Assembly (NCBI RefSeq): GCF_954871325.1
Contig: NC_088776.1
Span: 25,592,508-25,656,507 of the forward strand
DNA length: 64,000 nt
Direction: 5' to 3'
DNA from: Gordionus sp. m RMFG-2023
Taxonomy: Eukaryota > Nematomorpha > Gordioida > Chordodea > Parachordodidae
The first letter of the stretch is position 1; every line of letters starts with the position of its first letter. Below the pieces are notes generated by a model. It worked only from the letters and a program-made list of their open reading frames with translations. It was not told where the DNA came from and made no database searches. The position numbers and the translations under genes are program-made. Positions 31,820-45,500 of the stretch are shown piece by piece.

Positions 31820-34800
31820 TGAAGTATTAGAAGTAATTCTTGAAATATATTTTTATTTTAATCGTTATCAAATCGCATTTTCTTTTTTTATTCAAATTCA
31901 TATAATAATGAAAATAAACATTTTACAAAAAATACAAAAATAAACAATTCAATACATAACATTTATCTCCAATCTATTTGGTTTAATTCGTATTCTTTTC
32001 GTATATCGATCTTGACTTGTAGTTTCTAACTTTTGAGTAATATTTCCTTCAGCTTCTTGACTTGTATTATTTTCTTCCCTCTCCTATAGGTTTATTTCAT
32101 CGTTATTGACTACGTCCTAATGTTTACTATCTCTTCGGTTCTCTTTTCTACTTCATACTCTTCAATTAATATATTTTCGGTTCTCTTCCTTAATTGATCA
32201 GTGTGACGTATAATCATTTTACCCTCTGTACTTACTTCATATCGTAATGATACGAGTATGCTTTTAATAATGGCTTTTTCCCATTTTTTTTTCTTTATTA
32301 TTGTAAATGCGCGCCCACACTTTTTCATTTATCTCAAATTTTTGAGTGTAGTATTCTAACTTCTTCTATTTGTTCCCCCGTTCAAATATTTGGTTTAACA
32401 ATCTTCTGGGTTTAATTTTTAGTAGTATTTCGGCGGAACTTTCATTTTCTGCCCCTGTTGTATTTCGGTAATTGTAGAGGAAATGAACTGGTTAAATCCC
32501 CTTCGTTTCTTTTATTCATGCTGTTTAAATATTTAAACTAAACGTTCGGCCATGCCATTAGTCTGAAGATGGTATGGACTTCCATGCACTCGTTTTTTTC
32601 GCAAAATCTGAATTGTGGCCCGTTATCAGAAACGATTACCTTAGGAAATCCGAATCTGGCAAAGATATTTCTTAATATTTTTAACGTGCTTTCGGTTGTA
32701 GCACTAGTCATGGGAACTATTTCTGGCCAGCGACTGCTAGCATGATTCATTACCAACCAATAATGATTTTGAAATGGACCAGTATAATCAATATGTACTC
32801 GGTGCCATGCTTTTAGTTTTTTTACCCAATTTTGAATTGATGTCTTTTGAGGCATATCGTGTTATTCCTGTCATTCTCTACATTTTTCGACCCATGTTTC
32901 TATATCTTGGTTTATATTAGGACCAAACGTATTGGTATCATGTCTAACACGTTGTTTCAGGTATTGTTGTGGTATTATCGTTTTAGTTCCCCACAGTAAA
33001 CAACCTTTCTCTGTTGTGATTTCCTCTCTTCTTTGGCTATACTTCTTTAAACATGTATTATTGTTTGTTGACCATCCGTCCATTGTATATCTGTATAAGA
33101 GAGTACATCATCTTCCATTGTTTTTCTTTTAATTTCGCTTGCATTTAAAGGTGTTTGTTCTCCCACTTGTATTTGATCTAGTGTTTCTTTGATATTATGG
33201 TTCCCTGTATAAGTAATCGAGATAGCATGTAAGCATTGGTTAGTCGTCGACTTTTGAATTCTATTTCAAATTGGTAACCTGCTAATAATAAAGTCCATCT
33301 TTGTATTCTGACCGTAGATGTTGTTGATATATATTTTCTTGGATGAAATAAACTCATTAATGATTTGTGGTCTGTTTGTAATGTGAACTTTTTTCCATAT
33401 GATGGCAAAAACATCTCTTTCTATTTGGCTATAAATTTTCTGGACTGCATTTAGCGTTCTTGAGGCGAATGCAATTGATCTCTCCTTACCCCCTTCTATA
33501 TGTGTTATCACTGCCTCAATTCATATGGCTGATGCATCTGTCGCTAATATAATGGGTAATTTCGGATCATAATGTAATATTGGAGTACTACTTATTTCTT
33601 GCTTTATTTTTTTATACATGTCTTTGCATTCATTTGTCCACCTCTAAACTACTGCTTTTTCTAATAATTTGTATAATGGTTTGGCTTTGTCTGCAAAATT
33701 TGAAATAAATTTTGAATAGTATGTTGATGACCTTAGAAATTACTGTAATTGTTTCAAGTTTGTTGGTTCTGGGGCTTTTTTTACTGCCTAAATATTTTTT
33801 CTGTAGTTGTAATCCCCTTTTTTGAAATATTATTATCCTAAGTACTCGACATTTTATTTGAAAAATTTACATTTTTCTATCTTTAGCTTGATTCCATTTT
33901 TGTCTAGACATTCTTTTTTAAATTTGTTTCGTGTTTTTCTCTATTTTTCCCGGTTATTATAACATCAGCTAAATAACAAGCTACTCCTTCAAAACCTTTT
34001 AATAAATTCTCGATGACTCGTTGAAATATTGCTGGAGAAGACGATATACCTAAAGGTAGTCTTGTATATTTAAATAATCCTCTATGTCTATTGATTACAA
34101 GATATTTTTGAGACTCTTCCCCCACTTTAATTTGAAAATAAGCATCTGAGAGATCCAAAATTGAAAATTCCTCTCCTTTTCCCTAACTGGCTAATAAATC
34201 TTGGATTCTTGGTATTGGGTATAAATCAATATTAATATTTTGATTTATAGTTCTTTTTAAATCCCCGCGAATTCGTAATGTTTTATCTTTCTTGTGAACA
34301 ATTACTATGGGTGATGCATAAAGTGAATGATTAATTTTTTCTATTACTCCTATTTTTAGCAGTTTGTCTAAATCTTCTTCAATGTTTTCTTTTAATGCGT
34401 ATGGTACGGGACGTGATATACAGAAATTTGGTTTCTCGTTTTTCATATATATTTGTGCCTTAAAATCTTTCAAACAGCTTTATTCTTTGGTAAATAATTG
34501 AGGAAATTCATTTTGTATATTAATGTTATTTATTTGTATGGCTCTTTCAAGTATTTCAGTCATTTTTGGAAACTTAGTTATCCAGTTTCTTCTAATTAGA
34601 TTTTTGTATATCCTTTTGTAATTATGAGAGGTAGTTCTAATGTTCGTTTATATTGTACTTTTACTACAGTCTGACCTAATAGTGGTATATTGGTTCCTGT
34701 ATAGCTTCAAGTTATACCTGCAATTTGTTAAACCAGGACGATTAAGTTTATTTATCCAATCTATTCCGTTTACTATGCTTACCCCAGCTCCAGTATCTAA

Positions 34801-35289
34801 TACCATTCTGATATCGCTGTTGTTTACTTGATATCCACCCAAAATTCTGGATTAATGATAATTATTATATGATTTTGATTGTTTATCATCATCATTATTA
34901 ACCTTTTTAATTATATTTATATTATCATGTTCCTCTTCTAAATGATCAATTTTAGTTTCAACATTCTGTATTCTTTATAGCTGTTTCTAATGCAGTAGCT
35001 ATTTGAATAGCCTTATTTATGTCTATATCATCCTCGGATACTAATCTTTGAGATTTTATCAGGGCCGTAGCCAGGAATTTTCACTTAGGGGGGCCAAGTG
35101 CTTACTTGGGGGGGGGCACTATTTTTTTAAAATCAAACAAATAATTACGCATTCATATAAATTTTTTCCTATTTTTATTAAAAATTTAATAACAAAATAA
35201 TACTATAATATGCATATACAAAACAAAATATTACTATAATAGAATACGGCAATTTTTATTTTTAAATTTTAATATAAATGAACTAAAAG

Positions 35290-37365
35290 ATAAATTCTGC
35301 TTTATTCTTTTTTCATACGCCATTAATACTAAATTTTGTTTACGTTTATCCTTCATAGACTCTCTACTGCTCGATAAAACTCTCTTTAATGTAGAGAACG
35401 AGGCCTCACAAGAAGCCGTTGATATCCCAATGATTATCGCTGCTGAGTAGCATTTATATAATTCTTTAAATGCAGGATTATATTTTTTTTATACATAATA
35501 TGTAAGATATTTTCAAAATTATGATTTTCTTTAGCTTCCGTAGCTAGCAATCCTTTTGCTATCTTAATTTCATGATGCAGTGTTTCCATATTTAAGTTTA
35601 ACAGGGATTATAATGGGGCCATTTTATCTGATAAAAAATAATCAGGGTCAAGGGGGGGCAATGTAATTAAAGATGAAAAAAGATTAAAATCATCTTCTGT
35701 AAATCGGTCTAAAAAACGATCCACAAAGTTATCTATAATTTCATAATATATCCTTTTTAAAGAATTCCAATTGGAGTCTTTTTCACAATCGAATTTTAGT
35801 TTGCTATCAACTAAAAAATCTTGGGAATTTTTAGGGCGTTTCACGTACCTGCGATGATTTTTGGGGAGTAAGATTAAATTTTGATAAAAGTTTTTCAGCC
35901 TTAATCATACTCAAAGCAAAAGAATTATCACTTCTTTTATTTTTTAATATATTGATAGTAGAATCAATACAATTTTTAGCATCCACTAGATTAGTACTCA
36001 CTGATTGTAGATACTTATTTAGTGGATCTATTGTAATTAATATCTCATAAATTATGATGGCTAATATAATGTAATTTATATTAATACATTGAGATAAAAG
36101 ACCAGAGGCTTCGACTGAATCATGAATTGAAACCTCTGAATTAAGAGTTCTATTAGAAAAGTAAAATAATACTTCACCAATAGCCTCAAAATTCTCATAA
36201 ATAATGCGAGATGTTTCCAAATGACCAGTGCACCTCTGGTCTAAAAGTCTCTTAAGGGTGTGGCCTGTATATTTACAGGATACGTTAAAACGCCTGAAAA
36301 AATTATACAATGCATTTGATAAATTAAAAAAATTAGAAATAATAACAATATTATTATACCAATTTTGAACCACAAGATGCAACTTGTGGTTGTAGCAATG
36401 TATAAAAGGAAAATTTTTATTAATTTTTTTTTGAAGAAGTGTTTGCACTCCTCCATTTCGGACAGACATAACGTTTGCACCATCATATGCCTGGCTTATT
36501 ATATTAGCTGAATTAATATTTAGATCATTAAGTTGCTTTAAAATGCAATCTATAATGCTTTCAGCTGAAAGACACTCTGAATTAATGATTCCTATTAAAT
36601 TTTCTTGGATTTCTCCAGAAAAAATATAGCGAATTATTATGCTCAGGTTTTCACAACCTGAAGCATCTTTTGTCTCATCAGTCTTAAGACAAAAAAAAGG
36701 CATCCCGCTTTTATTATATTTGTCTGAAATATGTTCAAGCACCATATTTGCCATAATGGATATTACTTCGTTTTGAATCTGTGGTGATGTATACTGGGCA
36801 TTTTGGGGTATAAATTTCATAATTTTATTTAATTCAGGGTCTTTTTGGATGGTGTAGGAAAACATTGCTATAAATAGCCCAGAAGAATAAATTATGTTTT
36901 CATCTTTTGCAGCATCCGTAATATTTGTTGAACCAGTCCCCGGAAAGGTAGCTCTTGTATGGTAAGAAATAGCATCAAATATTGATTACGATTAATTTGA
37001 TCACCTCCCAACATTTTAGTTATTTCTGTACCTTTATTTATATTTTGATTTTTATCATGCCATATTGTAATTGAATTTAAATGAGCTGAGCTCTCGTGTT
37101 TTAGCAGTCCCTTCTTGGCAGCTAACGCATTTTTCCAATTTCTGAATCCCGTTTGTCCAAATTCATCACTTGGATTACACAAGTATTTCCTACATGGAAA
37201 ACAAAAGGCAGCGTCAGCTTCTACACTATACTCCAACCAGTCTCGGCCTCTATACCATGATTTTTGAAATGATCTTTGCCTTCCATGGATATCTTTTTTC
37301 GCGTAATTGTTTAATTTGATTTGATTTATTCTGGCCAAGGTCACCTGAGATTTGAATTGAACCAT
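35290..37365 (-). pseudogene. hAT transposase, TTF-type finger plus DUF4371 and dimerisation domain
   Basis: Read on the minus strand: a TTF-type zinc-finger region (37365-36940) with SWYRGRDWLEYSVEADAAFC and FCFPCRKY; a catalytic DUF4371 region (36865-35831) with FCLKTDETKDASGCENLSI, QAYDGANVMS and HCYNHKLHLVVQ; and a C-terminal hAT motif near 35400 (ASFSTLKRVLSSSRESM). The DET and YDGA blocks carry the expected acidic residues. The frame changes near 36930 and again near 35845, with further stops before the dimerisation motif, so no full-length transposase (usually about 700-800 residues) is made. The 344-codon central frame is still open, suggesting a recent loss. Confidence 0.88.
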
Positions 37366-37665
37366 TAGAGGACTTTTTTGACACTAAAAATATTATAATT
37401 AATAAATTGTAATGAGGGAAAGGGTCATAAATAATAATGGTCATCAGGATGGGCGAAGTAAGGGCATGCTGAAAATGAACAAACACAAAATTTATCTTGT
37501 ATTTAAGATACAAGTATTTGCTATACTGTAGTGCCAAACCCTGATGAAGATTATCAGTAAAGTTGATCAGTAAAATTATAGATATTCAGTATTGAAAACT
37601 AGAAAAGGGTCATAAACATTATATTTTTAAAGATTAACAAAAAAATATAATATTTTTATATTAAA

Positions 37666-37884
37666 TCAATTACTAGTTGCCTCTTGACAATGAGAGAATG
37701 ATCTGCTAGATGAAGATGATTGAGTATCTTCTTCGTCTTTATTTGTTTTAAAATCAAAATGTAATAATGAAACACCATAATTTCCTACTCCTATTGATAT
37801 TGTCAAAAATATATAAATAGAAAAATTTGTGTTAAATTTTAAACTATTTACCATCTTCCTCCTCCTGAGTGTAGTGAGGATCAT
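37666..37884 (-). other. Short frame upstream of hAT transposase, possible leader
   Basis: A 72-codon minus-strand frame between the left transposase piece and the hAT end. It is Ser/Asp-rich near its end (DEEDTQSSSSSRSF), as in the disordered N-termini of such transposases, but has no recognised domain. Confidence 0.3.
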
Positions 37885-39160
37885 TTTCTAGATTATTAGC
37901 TTCATTCATATCTTGAAATATGAGTGAATATATTTATTTTAATAATTAAAATTATTATACAAAAATGATAATATTAATAATAAATGTCTGTCTCTTATCT
38001 TATCTTATATAAAATAAATATATATGAAATAATAATATATAGGTATTGCCCTATATCAATATCATATAAGTCATGAAATAATAATATAAATTTATACTAA
38101 CTATGAGAAGAATCAGTTTCTAAAATTTCTGATGTGTATTACTAGTAGTTTGTAGAGGTGATGTTGCTTGACATTTGTTTAACTTTAACTTAAAATAAGA
38201 GTTAATAACTGATTGTTTCTTCATAATTTTAAAATAAACGCTGTAAAATAAAATAACTGGTTATATATTATAATATAAATGTGATACCTATAGAGAATGT
38301 TATACACAACAAAAAAAAATGAAAAAAAAATGAATGAATGATAATTTAATATTGGGTAAAAATAAAAATAAAATAGGATAGAAAAAAATTAACAAACTAG
38401 ACATGTTTGTAGAATAAATATTCAAAATTTATTTTAAAAATATAAAAATAATCAATTCTAAATAGACATGTTTTTGAATAAATATTCAAAATTTATATTA
38501 AAAATATAAAAATAATCAATTCTAAAAAAAAATTTCAAATTGGGGGGGGGGGGGCAGAAAATTTTGGGGGGCCAGGTTTGGTGGCCAAAAATTTTTTTTT
38601 TGGGGGGGGGGCGGGGTGGCTACGGCCCTGGAATTTATTATTCCGAATATGAATTTATCTCTTAATGCAGTATTTAAATATTACCTAAATTCACAAGTTG
38701 TTGCTAATGTTCGAAGATTTTGTATATAGTCTATTAATTTTTCGTCATTTTTTTGATTATATTAATAAAAATTATATCTCTTTATAATTTATTAGGTTTG
38801 GAATGAAAAAATTTGATTAAAATATTATGTATTTCTAATACCTCTTTTCCCGGACTATCAGGTGCACATAAATTTACCAGTATTTTGTAAGTATCACATC
38901 CTATTGTTGTTAATAACAATGGTTTTTCTTGTGATGATGTTAAACATGGTTGTGTGTATTAAAATTCTTTAAATAAGTCGTATCAATCTTTGTAACACAG
39001 GTTTGAATCTGTTAGACTTTTTATTAACTGCGCCATTCTTGAAATGTATTAATTAATAGAAGTAATTCTTGAAATATATCTTCGCATTTTCTTTTCTTTT
39101 CTATTTAAATTTATATAATGAAAAAAACATTTTACAAAAAAAACAATCCAATACATAACA

Positions 39161-39530
39161 GAATCAATAAAACTTTCCTTTATTTTATAATAAAATCTAA
39201 AAGAATACCCTTTTCTCATCATATTTAAAATTTCGAATAATAGTTTTATGGCTTATTGATAAATTTGCTCTCTAAAATATTTGTCAATATATTCTAATGA
39301 AAATTTAAGTGTTGGAATATACATAATATTATCGCACTCTGACAATCAGTGAATCTAGAAACAAACTCTAATCTATCAATTTTAAATATATAAATATTAA
39401 CTCATAGTTTGTCTCCACACCTTTCGTCGAAATCCTAATCATCGAATTCTGAATCTGTTGCTGAAAATTCACTTATCTCGCTAATATAAAAATTCTGAAG
39501 CATCATATGGGAATGGGATACTTTAATTAA
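39161..39530 (-). pseudogene. piggyBac transposase, N-terminal part
   Basis: On the minus strand this stretch carries short pieces such as ISEISEFSATDSEFDD, an acidic N-terminus typical of piggyBac transposases, then DKYFREQIYQ, resembling the start of the conserved core. Frame changes separate them. It abuts the 5' LTR of the Gypsy element and faces the C-terminal half at 31819. Weaker than the C-terminal match; supported mainly by position. Confidence 0.55.
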
Positions 39531-39741
39531 AAATTATTTTAATAAATAAATAGTTAATTAACCGATAGTAACATAATTTATTAATTAAATTTTAAAAAAA
39601 TATTCAGTTTGCATAATTTTCGCTCTAGCAATATACTATTCTTGGCAATTTTTTATTATTCTGCAATGCATTTTCCTTTAAACTATATATCAAACGAGTT
39701 AAAGCACTAAAATGTACTAAATACGCACTAACTTTTGAAAT

Positions 39742-39761
39742 ACCCCCCCCCCCCCCCCCCT
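39742..39761. repeat. Poly-C tract of about 20 bases
   Basis: An uninterrupted C run in otherwise AT-rich DNA. It may be the worn end of a G/C-run hAT element of the type seen at 35060 and 56116. Confidence 0.8.
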
Positions 39762-40039
39762 TCATATGTTGGATAAATTCTGCTACACCATAGAGTTGTC
39801 AAATTATAAAATTATTGGTGTATTTTTATATAATTATACCTAAAACGAATTATTTGTTGGAAAATATCATATATTATTAGTAGGAATTATTTAAAATTAC
39901 TCCTATTTAATAAAACTTCTAGTGGAATAATGAAAAAACATTTTATCTTTCTAAAATTGTTGTTAACGGCCTTTTTTATTAGAATAACTTCATAATGCAA
40001 GAAAATTGTTTTATGATGGACGAACTTAATTCTCTTTGA

Positions 40040-40900
40040 TAACACTCGTAAACGCAATTAATGCTCAACAATAAATAGTATCTTATTATACTTGCACAAA
40101 TTTGGAAACTACTACCCCTACTAGATTAGATCCCAGACTTAAATTGGAATTTTTAGAGTACCTACCTCTGTCTTATAATATCAACGCTACAACTATATTA
40201 AAAAATTTTATGAAAATGCTCGATGATTATAAAATAAAATATGATGTATCAATTAATCAACCATTAATACAATCAAATATGGACGTAATTTTTAAACAGA
40301 ATGTCGTTCTAAGTTTAACTAATTAAAAGGAGAATCACGTCAATGACTCACCAATATTTTATAAGATCTGTATAACGGGAAATTTTTTCCCGAGGAATTA
40401 TTTTCCTGGGAATTTTTTTTCCGGGGAGTAATCTTCCGGGGAATTTTTTTTCCCGGAGAATATTAAATTCACGGAAATCGTTTTCCCGTTTTATCTAAAA
40501 TGGCGAGAATAAAAATACAAGGATCGTCAACTCCATGTGAGCAACTCTTTTCTGTTAGAGCGCATATGGTTACCAAATATAGAATGTCTTCAATCCGAAA
40601 AACTTAGTGTTTAAAAAATTAGTTGTTGTGTTGTTAGATTTGTCTTCTACATGATATGAATATAATATTGATTTTTCTACATTATATATAAATATACTAT
40701 ATATGTATGCTTCTATTTTATCTCACTAATTAAATTTATTTGTCTTTTATCCGTAGTTATATTTTACAAAATATTCGATCTTTTTTAATCTATGGTTAAA
40801 TAAAATTTTCGAATCGAATAATCATTTTAATATTCATACGAATTATTCAATTTAAACGAATATGAATAATTCAATTATTCGATTCGTACTTTTGTAGGTA
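40040..40900 (+). mobile_element. hAT relic, C-terminal part and 3' end
   Basis: 40102-40326 encodes TRLDPRLKLEFLEYL, the family's LDPRxK block. About 40530-40615 encodes STPCEQLFSVRAHMVTKYR, the dimerisation motif. Between them is a series of CCCGGGAA-like blocks (40375-40490) similar to the ends of the 5969-8115 element. 40620-40895 repeats the sequence at 25140-25570 and stops near TTTTGTAGGTATG. No intact frame remains. Confidence 0.65.
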
Positions 40901-42217
40901 TGTATATAATTGTAAAATATAATTTACAAAAATTAACATTATATGTAATCAATATATTTATTGGTTTAATTTGTTTTTTTAGTAAAATAAGTAATCTAGA
41001 GAGATTACAATAATATATGTATCATCCATAAAAAGGTCATGATCCTTTTTTAAAAATTTTTTAATCCTAGATATAGATGCCTATTTTTTGCACAGATGGT
41101 GATTAGATCCTTTAACCCTGACGGTTAAATAAGGATCATAGTCAAACATAGGCCTCGAGATTGCACCAAAATATGGTAAAAGGGAAGATTTGTAAGTTTT
41201 AATCTTCTGTATGAAGAGGCACCTAAGGATAATATTTATATTGAATATCAGTATTTTAAATGAGTAATTTTTTCATCGAACAAAGAAAAATAATGTGATC
41301 GATATCATGAATAAAATGTTAAAGGGAATCGTCAGTCTACCCCTATGGTCGTTTAAGGCACTTCTCCCATAGTTAAGATTTTTAAAATTATATTAATAAA
41401 ATTGCATGTCAATCTGCTCTATTATTAATTCCTTTGTAATTATGATTAAAACTGATAAAGGAATGAAAATTAAATATATATAAGCAATTTTTTCTCACTA
41501 AAACTTTAAAAAATTGTAGGAATAAGTTACAAAAAATTTAATGTATTAGATTTTCTATTTAGATTATAATTGAACTCAAAATTTATTATTTTAAAAATCA
41601 TAATATTCACGATTTAAATCAAAATGATTTTTATTTCCCATTCTGACTTGTGCCAACAGACATAAATTAGTGAGGTAGGGAAAAAAGATAAATTGAAATA
41701 GATTTAAAAGTCACCCTATTGTTATGACTTAACCTATGAATTTTTATTTTATTAAAATTATCTAATTATAATAAAATTATCATTTATAATCTTCATTAAA
41801 TATTATTATAATTTATTATCATTTATAAGAGAAAAATAAAATTTATTTTATAATGTAATATCAGAATTTTTAAATGCTATAAATGACTCTAATTTTCTTT
41901 AAAATAAATATCACCGTCTAATAAAGAATAAAATAATAGATTGATTTAACAACAGAAATTTATAATAAAAATATAGATATAAATTTATCCGTGTTCAAAA
42001 TATTCTAAAATTTATAAATGAAAATCCACATGATTATCTAAAAAAATACTTTTTTATAGGTTTAAAATAATAAGTACCAAATAATATTTATAACTTTGGT
42101 TAATCAGCGTGTTCCATATTTTTTGTGATCATATTTTAAGAAAATAATCAAATGAAATCAAATATCTAAAATCTGTATAGGATAAAAATAGTTTAGATGC
42201 TTGTGAATTTACGTCAA
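40901..42217. other. AT-rich intergenic stretch downstream of HIGD1
   Basis: No gene seen. A short palindrome (AAAAAGGTCATGATCCTTTTTT) lies near 41031. The 3' end of HIGD1 comes in from the right. Confidence 0.45.
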
Positions 42218-42223
42218 TTTATT
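42218..42223 (-). promoter_or_regulatory. Candidate polyadenylation signal of HIGD1
   Basis: AATAAA on the minus strand, 24 bases past the TGA stop. In DNA this AT-rich the hexamer is expected by chance, so this is only a candidate. Confidence 0.4.
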
Positions 42224-42246
42224 TCTTCGATTATTTTAAAGATCCC

Positions 42247-42569
42247 TCAATCCTTGCTAAGTGTAGAGCCTGGTTTGATTTCATCTCGCCCTTTTATGTC
42301 CACTAGAGTCGTTTTGTGATGGGTATCGGGAATAGTGAGAAGAAAAGATTTCCCCTCTCTTTCGGCCTCTTTTACTGGATCGGAAGATTGAGATTCCAAG
42401 GCCAGATTTTTGTAGAATTGGTACATAGCCAGGGCAGAAATAGCGCCGACTGCTATACTCTGCGCCACCACCCGCAACTGAACAAAGTAAGAGGAGGCCG
42501 AAACGTGAGCGGGGGCCTTGCGAAACCGGTATATGCCGAAGGCAGCTGCCCCAAAAAACCCGGCAACTC
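42247..42569 (-). CDS. HIGD1: HIGD1 exon 2
   Basis: Begins directly after AATATAG and completes the Gly codon (G plus GA). It encodes VAGFFGAAAFGIYRFRKAP through the second helix and the polar tail ending STLSKD, then TGA. Open frames seen on the opposite strand here are shadows. Confidence 0.93.
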
Positions 42570-45500
42570 CTATATTATTTATATGTGAACAGAAGGATTG
42601 TTGTAATAAATAGACCTTTATATTTAAAAAAAATATGAATGAAATAAATGAGCTTCTTCCATAATATCATAAAAATCGGAGCAAAATTTAACATTTTTTT
42701 AAAACTTAAAATAATGCAATTTTAGAATATTTTTTTCGGATTTTATCTTTACGAAAAAATTATCATGGGTCGGAACGGGCAACTTATATAAATATTCGAG
42801 GCTATTACAAAAATAAATATATGGATGTGAAGGGCGAAGACAATTTTTAGTGTATGATTTGCAAATTGCAACATTATAACTTAACATTATCGTATCGGTA
42901 AAAAATAGTGAATCAGCGTTGCCATAAAAATTCTATTTTAAATACATAGAAAATTATAATTTAATTGGAAGTTAAAATTATATCAGGGTTTGAAGAAGGC
43001 ATCTATCTATTTTACCCCAACCGATATCACTCTTAAAAGAAATGTTTGGCGAGGTTTTTATTAGGGCTGTGCCGATATTAAATATCGGATCGGCACCGAT
43101 ATTTAGCGTTTTCCAAAAATATCGGATCGGGCCATAAAAACCGATCCAATCTTTTTACTTTTCTTTTTTTTATTATTTTATGTATATTTATTTTACATAT
43201 ATTTATATATATATAAAAGCCTTGTCACAAAAATACCGTTACGTTGACACTGTCACACTTTCAATCTATAATATATATTTTAAAAATAGTTAAATTTAAA
43301 AAGTGCCTGAGACCCAATCGGCAAGAACGTCGCTTACAAATCTAATGAACTATTGGACTTAGGTTCGAATCCCGGCAAAAGTTTTATTTCTTAATCTGGC
43401 AAAATTAATAAAATAGAAGATACGATTCAAAGTTTGTAGTTCTTGGTAAATTTTTTGAGTTAATTACTATTTTATTATATTTTTAGATTCCTGCACAAGA
43501 TACCATTCAACAAAAAGATACTGAAAATCAACAATCAAATTGTAGTACTGAAAATCAAGAGCAATGTATTATTGTTTCAAGATCCGTAACAGTAAATTTT
43601 TGTTTCAAATTTAGACATAACTGATACATTATATATATTTGTGGATTCCTGCCAACCATTCAACAATATGATACTGAATATCAACAATCAAATTGTAGTA
43701 CTGAAAATCAAGAGTAATGTATTATTGTTTCAAGATCCTTAACAGTAAATTTTTGTCTTAAATTTAGACATACTGATTGTGTATATAAGTTAAAATTCAA
43801 ACTATAAAATAGGTATTCTTATATTTTTAAATTTTAGCTGCCAGGAAGGTACAGTAAATTTTTGACTCAAATTTAGATATAACTGATCATTATTATAACA
43901 TACAACTCCTTGGATTTTCTTCTATGAGGGCTAAAAATGATAATTTACAAAAATAAATTATGCATAACTTTTAAGTGTATATAAGTTAAAATTATAACTA
44001 TTAAATAGGTATTCTTATATTTTTAAATTTTAGCTGCTAGGTACAGTAAATTTTTGTCTCAAATTTAGACATAACTGACGATTATTATAACATACAACTC
44101 CTTGGATTTTCTTCTATGAGGGCTAAAAATGATAATTTACAAAAATAAGTTATGCATAACTTTTAAGTGTATATAAGTTAAAATTATAACTATTAAATAG
44201 GTATTCTTATATTTTAAATTTTAGCTGCCAGGTAGGTACAGTAAATTTTTGTCTTAAATTTAGACATAACTGATCATTATTATAACATACAACTCCTTGG
44301 ATTTTCTTCTATAGGGGCTAAAAATGATAATATACAAAAATAAGTTATGCATAACTTTTAAGTGTATATAAGTTAAAATTTAAACTATTAAATAGGTATT
44401 CTTATATTTTTAAATTTTAGCTGCCAAGTAGGCACAGTAAATTTTTGTCTCAAATTTAGAAACTGATCATTATTATAACATACAACTCCTTGGATTTTCT
44501 TCTATGAGGGCTAAAAATGTTAATTTACAAAAATAAGTTATGCATAACTTTTAAGTGTATATAAGAAAAATTATTTTTTAATTTTAAATATGGACTAGAC
44601 ATTAGCCTGAAAATTTTTTTTTGCAGAAATCACCAGGCCTGCTTAAAAAACCAAGCCAATGCAACTTTCATTGATTTTATTTTTAATTGAATTATGACTT
44701 TTATATATTTTATTTCAGTTCTCAACTAACAAAATTATTATGGTCTTTGGCGGGCTTGAGAAAATTTTCCCAACAATATGGTTTTCAGAGATTTACCTAT
44801 CTCCAGGCTTGGGAAAAAATTACAAAATTATCATGGGTTGGCCAGGTTTGAGAAAAAAAATTTCAGGCCAATGTCTGGTCCATATTTAAAATTAAAAAAT
44901 TTTCAAGCATATCTATTTTAAATTTTATCCAATATGATTTCTATCACAAATTTAAATATTATTCTAAATATAAAATAATTTAAGATATTATTAAATTACG
45001 AAATAAATGGAATATAAAATTAAATTTAAGACATTTTTATTAAATTACAATAGAAATAAATGGCAAAATTTTATGAAAGTTGCATGGGACTTGGTTTTTT
45101 GATCAGGCCTGGCTATGTCTGCAAAAAAATTTCAGGTCAATGTCTACCCCATATTTAAAATTAAAAAATTCCCAAGAATTTTAAATTTTATTCAATATGA
45201 TTTCTACAAATTTAAATTTTATTCTAAATATAAAAATAAAATTAAATTTAAGACATTATTAAATTACAATAGAAATAAATGGCAAAATATTGGGAAAGTT
45301 GCATGGGACGTGGTTTTTTGATCAGGCCTGCTGTGTCTGCAAAACAAAATTTTGAGACCAATGTCTAGCCCATATTTAAAATTCAAAAATTTAGAAGCAT
45401 CTCTATTTTGAATTTCACCTAATATGATTCCTATCACAAATTCAAATTTTGATATTTCTAATACCCTTAATGCTCACGGGTTACATTGCAACAATTTTAT

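Larger units (their letters stand above)
35060..38630 (-). mobile_element. hAT element (ZMYM1-like/DUF4371 type) inside Gypsy
   Basis: The ends CAGGGCCGTAGCCAGG and TGGCTACGGCCCTG are inverted repeats. The flanks GATTTTAT (35052-35059) and GAATTTAT (38631-38638) match at 7 of 8 positions. Long G runs lie just inside both ends (35089-35116, 38540-38613). It carries a near-complete but broken minus-strand transposase (about 37365-35290). It is the innermost and youngest layer of a three-level nest. Confidence 0.92.
31820..39160 (-). mobile_element. Gypsy-type LTR retroelement relic inserted in piggyBac
   Basis: LTRs of about 142 bp (31820-31961) and 121 bp (39040-39160) both start TGTTATGTATTG and end in CA on the minus strand. 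GAATT and GAATC flank the element as a worn 5-bp duplication. Order on the minus strand: Gag region (from about 39030), protease (about 34842-34648, with LDTGAGVS), reverse transcriptase (about 34473-33904), RNase H (about 33511-33178), integrase (about 33083-32538, with IVSDNGPQF) and a tail to 32110. A purine run (GGAGATAAA) precedes the 3' LTR. A hAT element (35060-38630) lies inside it. It is a broken fossil with many breaks. LTR divergence suggests it is old, but younger than the piggyBac copy and older than the hAT. Confidence 0.9.

Noticed and set aside
42316-42588. 90-codon plus-strand frame
   Set aside because: It is antisense to HIGD1 exon 2, whose identity is clear; the plus frame is a shadow.
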